Below, piece by piece: positions 59,356 to 64,000 of a stretch of 64,000 nt of DNA. Each line of letters begins with the position of its first letter. The stretch's first letter is position 1. This DNA is from Sinomicrobium pectinilyticum (GTDB lineage Bacteria > Bacteroidota > Bacteroidia > Flavobacteriales > Flavobacteriaceae). Position numbers and translations under genes: made by a program. The stretch is from the NCBI RefSeq assembly GCF_003725735.1, contig NZ_RJTM01000002.1:1-64000 (forward strand), given 5' to 3'. Below the pieces are notes generated by a model. It was not told the DNA's origin, ran no database searches, and saw nothing but the letters and a program-made list of their open reading frames with translations.

Positions 59356-59877
59356 CTAAACCATATTTTTAATAAAAAGGAGCTGCTCCACAGAAGCATT
59401 GCCCATCCGGGCATGCTCCGTTTTATGAGGTTCAAACCCGGCATTGCGGATGATCTTCTGTGCAGTATCGTTGGCTCCGAAGGTGCGGATCAGCAGGGTA
59501 TCGTGCTTTTTCTGCCGTGCGATCTCTTCCGAACGCTGTAAGAGTTCCGCCAGTCCTTTCCCTTCTGTGTTGTGTAGCATTTTACGGGTCAGCAGAGGTT
59601 TGTCACTATTTTCCGGCCTTTCCTCTTCGGGCAGGGAAGCTAGCAGTTCGGCCGAGGCAACGGGAACGGATTCTTCAAAGGCCATCAGCATTTGTTTTGA
59701 AAAATCATTATGGCTTTTCACCAGGGGTTCCAGCGCATAGGTCTCGTCCAGGTACTTTTGTATGTCCTTATATTTCCCGTGATCTTTGAACAGTCTTTTA
59801 TATTGTGCCCTGGTATTGTCTATGATCCAGTTGGCATGATCTTCGGTAAGGACGACGTATTTTACTTTAATCGGCAT
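59356..59877 (-). CDS. Hypothetical protein with GNAT-like C-terminus
   Basis: A 173-residue cytoplasmic protein. I do not recognise the family with certainty. The C-terminal part (GLAELLQRSEEIARQKKHDTLLIRTFGANDTAQKIIRNAGFEPHK) looks like the AcCoA-domain end of a GNAT acyltransferase, while the first 100 residues are helical. The ATG at 59877 (MPIKVKYVVLTEDHANWI) is chosen over one at 59946 that would overlap the DUF983 gene. Same strand as that gene, 17 bases after it. Confidence 0.7.
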   Translation of the reverse strand: MPIKVKYVVLTEDHANWIIDNTRAQYKRLFKDHGKYKDIQKYLDETYALEPLVKSHNDFSKQMLMAFEESVPVASAELLASLPEEERPENSDKPLLTRKMLHNTEGKGLAELLQRSEEIARQKKHDTLLIRTFGANDTAQKIIRNAGFEPHKTEHARMGNASVEQLLFIKNMV

Positions 59878-59894
59878 CTCTCGTTTTTTTGCGG

Positions 59895-60269
59895 TTATAC
59901 TTCGATGTGTCCCGGCGTTTTCTTTTTCCGGAACATGTAAAGCCATATGGTGCGGGATAAACGGAAATTAAATGTACTGGACACCACGGCCATTATCATA
60001 ATAATAACAAAAATGTAGATATTTCCCAAACCTATGACAAATTTACCCAGGATGAGCACGGCTACCATTTCGGCGATGGTAAGGGCATAACTCACGTACA
60101 TGGCCCCGAAGAAATAGCCCGGTTCCCGGATGAAATTATAGTCGCAGTTATGGCATCTCCGGTGCATTTTGGGCATACGGAAAAGAAAAGGATTTCCCTT
60201 GGATTCAAAAATGTCCCCTTTTTCACAATTTGGACATTTTTCTTTTAGAATATATAAAATGTCAGCCAT
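59895..60269 (-). CDS. DUF983 membrane protein
   Basis: A 124-residue inner-membrane protein. A zinc-ribbon-like N-terminus (LKEKCPNCEKGDIF, then RRCHNCDYNF: two CxxC pairs) is followed by two to three transmembrane helices starting at GYFFGAMYVSYALTIAEMVAVLILG. The family is widespread in Bacteroidota; no role is proven. It probably forms a two-gene operon with the GNAT-like protein. Confidence 0.9.
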   Translation of the reverse strand: MADILYILKEKCPNCEKGDIFESKGNPFLFRMPKMHRRCHNCDYNFIREPGYFFGAMYVSYALTIAEMVAVLILGKFVIGLGNIYIFVIIMIMAVVSSTFNFRLSRTIWLYMFRKKKTPGHIEV

Positions 60270-60412
60270 GATCTCCTGTGTTTTAATATTGAAGGCAAAG
60301 TTGATAAATAAACAGGAACAGGGTATTATACTATTTTCGCTTTAATTTGTACTTTTGGAACATTATGCGCGGTGATGAAAATGCGGAAACCGGCTTCGGG
60401 GATAAAAAAACT

Positions 60413-61288
60413 ATGAAAAACATACAGGTATTGCATATAGGGGAGTTCGGCAGGCAGGAAGGCTATCCGTATTTTTACAGCAATACGTTCCGGGAACACG
60501 CGGGTAGTTTTCACGAAACCATAACCGTTCCGCACAAGCACGATTTTTTTATTCTGGTACTGTTTACCAGGGGGCATGGCGTACATGAAATCGATTTTAA
60601 TTCGTACGAAATAAGGCCCGGAAGCATCTTTTTAATGTACCCGGGACAGACCCATTACTGGGAATTTTCGCAGGATGCGGATGGTTATGTGGTATTTCAT
60701 ACCCAGGAATTTTACGAGATGCACTATATAAACCGTTCCATTCACGGTTTTCCCTTTTATTATTCTGCCCAGAACCCACCCTGTCTGTACCTGGAGGAGC
60801 CGGATATGTTAAAGGCAATAACCGTTTTCCGGGAAATCCATTCCGAATACGAAGGGGAGGGGTTTATGAAAATGCAGCGCCTGGCAAGTTCTCTGGACCT
60901 GCTGTATATAGATCTGAGCCGCCTGTACCTCCGGGATAATAGCGCCGAAAGTCCGGTGTCGGCAACCTATATGCGCAGGATCAGGCAATTGGAGCAGTTG
61001 ATAGAAAAACATTATATCGAAGAAAAACAACCTTCGGCCTATGCGGATATGATGCATATCAGTCCCAAGCATCTGAATCGCATGGTCAAGGCTTCGTTGC
61101 GGAAAACCACATCCGACCTGATTGCGGAACGGGTGATCCTGGAAGCGAAAAGGCTGCTGGTACATTCGCAGAATTCGTTTACCGAAATAGCCAGGGCGCT
61201 GGGATATGAAGACTATGCCTATTTTTCGCGCCTGTTCAAATTAAAAACGGGGCTTACACCGTCTGAATTCGTACATAAATATAAATAA
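60413..61288 (+). CDS. AraC-family transcriptional regulator
   Basis: A 291-residue regulator. The N-terminal 150 residues form a cupin sensor domain (HETITVPHKHDFFILVLFTRGHGVHEID and GSIFLMYPGQTHYWEF). The C-terminal 100 form the double helix-turn-helix (DMMHISPKHLNRMVKASLRKTTSDLI, SFTEIARALGYEDYAYFSRLFKLKTGLTPSEF). A TACTTTTG box is at 60350-60357. The start could be 60413 (MKNIQVLH) or 60365 (MRGDENAE); the first would leave a normal leader, the second a leaderless mRNA. Ligand unknown. Confidence 0.9.
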   Translation: MKNIQVLHIGEFGRQEGYPYFYSNTFREHAGSFHETITVPHKHDFFILVLFTRGHGVHEIDFNSYEIRPGSIFLMYPGQTHYWEFSQDADGYVVFHTQEFYEMHYINRSIHGFPFYYSAQNPPCLYLEEPDMLKAITVFREIHSEYEGEGFMKMQRLASSLDLLYIDLSRLYLRDNSAESPVSATYMRRIRQLEQLIEKHYIEEKQPSAYADMMHISPKHLNRMVKASLRKTTSDLIAERVILEAKRLLVHSQNSFTEIARALGYEDYAYFSRLFKLKTGLTPSEFVHKYK

Positions 61289-61358
61289 GAGAAGCTGCCC
61301 CGTTTGATTGGGGGACCGATAGCCTCCTAAGGGTATCGCCGCTTCGGTATAGAGAAGT

Positions 61359-61422
61359 TTTTGCCACGAATATACAGGTACGAAACAACTGCTTTACAAC
61401 AATTCCCGTATCCGTGGCAAAA
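61359..61422. repeat. TTTTGCCACG palindrome
   Basis: TTTTGCCACG (61359-61368) pairs with CGTGGCAAAA (61413-61422). Same family as the 59264 palindrome. Confidence 0.65.
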
Positions 61423-61493
61423 CTCACTTTCCGTTCGTTGCAAACCGTTGGGTTTTTAAGTCATAACGATTTGTCTTGTAAATACTGTCAACG

Positions 61494-61682
61494 TTACAAC
61501 GGTAGAAGCTGGCACTCCAGTTCGGCGCATTGCAGGCCGTATTCGGAGCAGGTGGCAGGCGGGCAATCGCCCCACGGATCGTTGCATATAACAGGTACGA
61601 TGCACTGTTTTTTTCCACCGGTGATGGACCTTTGCTGTTCCCTGTTCAATGGGGTGCCCAGGTTAAGAATGTGTTTTTTCAT
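61494..61682 (-). CDS. Putative RiPP precursor: double-glycine leader, six-cysteine core
   Basis: A 62-residue peptide. The leader MKKHILNLGTPLNREQQRSITGG (Gly22-Gly23) follows the pattern of the Bacteroidota natural-product precursor families (LGxxLxxxEQxxIxGG) that are trimmed and exported by C39 peptidase transporters. The presumed core holds six cysteines (27, 33, 40, 45, 52, 57) with spacing 5, 6, 4, 6, 4. No maturation enzyme or transporter gene is in the window. It lies between AraC and tsaD, on the minus strand, and is AT/GC-typical of its surroundings. Confidence 0.65.
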   Translation of the reverse strand: MKKHILNLGTPLNREQQRSITGGKKQCIVPVICNDPWGDCPPATCSEYGLQCAELECQLLPL

Positions 61683-61932
61683 GGTAAAAAAGTTTTAGTT
61701 AATTAAAATATTATCCCGAACCTTTATGGACACTCGGGATGTGTGCCCGTAGAATTTAAGGGGATACTTATAATGCCGGAAGTGAATATTCGGGGTTTCA
61801 TGTATAAACATGAATAACGTTTGGGGGTGTGTTATAAGTAGGTAAGATACAAAAAATATTTAATCCACATCCGGATCTTCTGAAAAGAATACCCGGAGTC
61901 ATGGAAATCCTGTTGCTGGAATGCAGGCGGAC

Positions 61933-62955
61933 TTATACTTTAAAACGTGCTTTTGCGGTAACGGTTTGTTCGGAAAAATCCTTTTCCCGGTATTTCAGGT
62001 ACCCGGTAATACCGATCATCGCAGCATTGTCGGTAGTGTATTCGAACTTCGGGATAAAGGTTTTCCAACCGTATTTTTTTTCGGCTTCTTTCAGCGCGTT
62101 CCGTATACCGGAATTGGCAGAAACCCCGCCGCCTATGGCAATCTGTCTGATTCCTGTTTCCTTACTGGCTTTTTTGAGCTTGTCCATCAGTATATTGACA
62201 ATGGTATACTGAATAGAGGCACAAATATCCCTGAGGTTTTCTTCGATAAAAGCTGAATTTTCGGCTGTGTGTTTCTGTGTGAAGTACAATATGGAGGTTT
62301 TGAGGCCGCTAAAACTGAAATTCAATCCGTCTACTTTCGGTTTCGGGAACCTGAATGCTTTCGGATCTCCTTCCCCGGCATATTTGTCAATAAGCGGTCC
62401 GCCCGGGTAAGGGAGGCCGAGGATTTTAGCACTTTTGTCAAAAGCTTCTCCGACGGCATCATCAATAGTCTCGCCGATGACGGTCATATCAAAATAATTG
62501 TCTACACGGATGATCTGTGTATGCCCGCCACTGATAGTCATGGCCAGGAACGGAAAGGTGGGTTTGTCAAAATTTTCTTCCTCGATAAAATGGGCCAGTA
62601 TATGCGCCTGCATGTGATTTACTTCGATCAGCGGAATGTTTAGCCCGAGTGCCAGCGATTTGGCAAAGGATGTCCCGACGAGCAGAGAGCCCAACAAGCC
62701 GGGGCCACTGGTAAAAGCTATGGCAGATAACTCTTTTTTACCGATATTTGCTTTGTCAAGGGCCATATGTACAACAGGAACAATATTCTGCTGGTGGGCC
62801 CTGGATGCAAGTTCCGGAACAACACCGCCGTATTCTTCGTGGATTTTTTGAGTTGCAACAACATTGCTCAGGACTTTCCCGTTAAGTAAAACAGCGGCAG
62901 AAGTGTCATCGCAGGAAGATTCTATGGCCAGAATGTATGTTTTTTGCTCCTTCAT
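61933..62955 (-). CDS. tsaD: tRNA N6-threonylcarbamoyladenosine transferase TsaD
   Basis: A 340-residue Kae1/TsaD ATPase that transfers the threonylcarbamoyl group to A37 of ANN-decoding tRNAs. Motifs: AIESSCDDTSAAV, the iron-binding NHMQAHILAH, MTISGGHTQII, and the late IGGGVSANSGIRNAL. The ATG at 62955 (MKEQKTYILAIESSCD) is the conserved start; an upstream ATG lies beyond the promoter. It is divergent from tamB, the usual flavobacterial arrangement. Confidence 0.97.
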   Translation of the reverse strand: MKEQKTYILAIESSCDDTSAAVLLNGKVLSNVVATQKIHEEYGGVVPELASRAHQQNIVPVVHMALDKANIGKKELSAIAFTSGPGLLGSLLVGTSFAKSLALGLNIPLIEVNHMQAHILAHFIEEENFDKPTFPFLAMTISGGHTQIIRVDNYFDMTVIGETIDDAVGEAFDKSAKILGLPYPGGPLIDKYAGEGDPKAFRFPKPKVDGLNFSFSGLKTSILYFTQKHTAENSAFIEENLRDICASIQYTIVNILMDKLKKASKETGIRQIAIGGGVSANSGIRNALKEAEKKYGWKTFIPKFEYTTDNAAMIGITGYLKYREKDFSEQTVTAKARFKV

Positions 62956-62985
62956 CAGCACTTTTGGAATAAAAGTTGTTGCGTG

Positions 62986-63018
62986 CAAAGGTAGGCATTT
63001 TGTTCGTTGTTTCACCAA
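62986..63018 (-). promoter_or_regulatory. Promoter of tsaD
   Basis: On the minus strand: TTG (CAA at 63016-63018), 22-base spacer, TACCTTTG (CAAAGGTA at 62986-62993). Confidence 0.75.
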
Positions 63019-63118
63019 CCGAACCGATCACCGGGCATAACCGTAATCCGTATTTCATAACCTGTTAATTCAGTTAAGGCATATCAGAAAACTCAGGAAA
63101 ATAGTAGTCAGGACCTTT

Positions 63119-64000
63119 TTGATCCTGTTTGTGTTACTCGTGGCGGTGAGTATTTTTTTTGCACTTCCCCCGGTACAGACAGGTATTGCCAAAAGGGTAA
63201 CCCGCGCCCTTAATAAAGATTTCGGCACCAATATACAGGTGCAGAGGGTCTATATCTCTTTTTTTGGCAGTGTCAACCTGCGTGGTATCTATATAGAGGA
63301 CCATCACCGGGACACCCTGATCTCCGTAAATCGTCTCAATACATCACTGCTTAGCTTTCGGAATGTGAAAAGTATGATAGACGGGAAGCTGAATTTCGGT
63401 GACATGAGCATGGAAGGGGTGTTTTTTAATCTTCGCACCTATGAAGGCGAAGAAGATGCTAACCTGGACCTTTTCGTGGAAAAGCTGGACAGCGGGGACA
63501 CCACCAGCACAGCTACAGAACCCTTTTTACTTACCACCTCTTTTATACGCCTGGAAAATGCGCGCTTCAAGGTAACGGACGATAATGCCGAGAATCCCGG
63601 TATTCTCTATTTCAGGGATATTCATACGGACCTGCATGACTTCAAAATAGAAGGTCCCGAAGTCACCACGAAAATAAAACAACTCGGGTGGATCGCGGAC
63701 CGGGGTATGGAGGTACAGCGGCTCGATACCGATTTCTCTTACGGGCTGACCGAAATGCGGCTGGATAATCTTTCTATAGAAACGCCGGGATCGGATATTA
63801 AAGGTAATCTGGCTTTTTTGTATGACCGGGAGGATTTTTCTGATTTCCTGAACAAGGTAAGGATAGCGGGTAATTTTGAGGATGCTACTATTGCTTTTGA
63901 CGAAGTCAATACTTTTTATAACGAGTTCGGCCCGGGGAAGCGGGTAACCTTTAGTTCCGGTCTGGAAGGAGTACTCAATGACCTTCGGGCCAAAAACCTC
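63119..64000 (+). CDS. tamB: Translocation and assembly module TamB, 5' part
   Basis: The frame stays open to the right edge. It begins with a single hydrophobic anchor (ILFVLLVAVSIFFALPPVQTG), then FGTNIQVQRVYISFFGSVNLRGIYIEDHHRDTLISVNRL, which matches the AsmA-like N-terminus of TamB. TamB spans the periplasm and moves lipids or helps insert outer-membrane proteins. No ATG is in frame: the frame opens after a stop at 63044; TTG at 63119 is the first usual start codon, though the positively charged LRKIVVRT before it would suit a signal anchor. Confidence 0.82.
   Translation, partial: MILFVLLVAVSIFFALPPVQTGIAKRVTRALNKDFGTNIQVQRVYISFFGSVNLRGIYIEDHHRDTLISVNRLNTSLLSFRNVKSMIDGKLNFGDMSMEGVFFNLRTYEGEEDANLDLFVEKLDSGDTTSTATEPFLLTTSFIRLENARFKVTDDNAENPGILYFRDIHTDLHDFKIEGPEVTTKIKQLGWIADRGMEVQRLDTDFSYGLTEMRLDNLSIETPGSDIKGNLAFLYDREDFSDFLNKVRIAGNFEDATIAFDEVNTFYNEFGPGKRVTFSSGLEGVLNDLRAKNL

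Overview
The window reads as chromosome of a Gram-negative Bacteroidota bacterium, most likely family Flavobacteriaceae. The signs are: promoters of the Bacteroidota type (a TTG around -33 and TAnnTTTG around -7, seen at many genes); lack of Shine-Dalgarno sequences; many SpI and SpII secreted proteins; a TonB-dependent receptor-like barrel; a long NusB, DUF1573, PUR-alpha-like and DUF983 proteins; and a cyclophilin-FKBP fusion. Most genes are single-copy housekeeping or conserved hypothetical genes. No phage, insertion sequence, CRISPR array or rRNA operon is visible.

Layout. 0-6 kb: idi, a 6-pyruvoyl-tetrahydropterin synthase-like gene and manA, tRNA-Thr(UGU), pyrD, a HAD phosphatase and an HMG-CoA lyase. 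6-12 kb: guaB, then two periplasmic peptidyl-prolyl isomerase genes and a MoxR ATPase. 12-22 kb: aquaporin, small membrane proteins, an Smr protein, a fused immunophilin, a peroxiredoxin, thiol/DinB proteins and CsaA. 22-33 kb: M14 peptidase, PUR protein, ABC exporter, leucine dehydrogenase, nusB/DUF1573/yajC, peptidase T and a Nudix protein. 33-44 kb: outer-membrane receptor, uracil-DNA glycosylase, S15 peptidase, OsmC, a hypoxanthine phosphoribosyltransferase-adenylate kinase fusion, obg and an HxlR regulator. 44-51 kb: Gfo/Idh/MocA oxidoreductase, Hsp20, sucC and lysA. 51.5-56.1 kb: a six-gene minus-strand array built around an MbnP-like lipoprotein and a MbnH/MauG-like dihaem protein. 56-64 kb: RNA methyltransferases, a frameshifted NYN nuclease gene, an AraC regulator, a small cysteine-rich RiPP-like precursor, tsaD and the start of tamB.

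The most distinctive parts are: (1) the 51.5-56.1 kb array, whose metal-ligand-rich secreted proteins, including two paralogous small proteins with the same three-cysteine pattern, suggest an uncharacterised copper-handling system; (2) an orphan double-glycine leader peptide with a six-cysteine core; (3) three copies of a miniature inverted-repeat element, plus a second candidate miniature element with terminal repeats and a flanking duplication; (4) the HPRT-Adk fusion; and (5) the NYN gene broken at a run of eight T. The intergenic regions are rich in dispersed palindromes and degenerate repeats, several of them shared between distant sites in the window.
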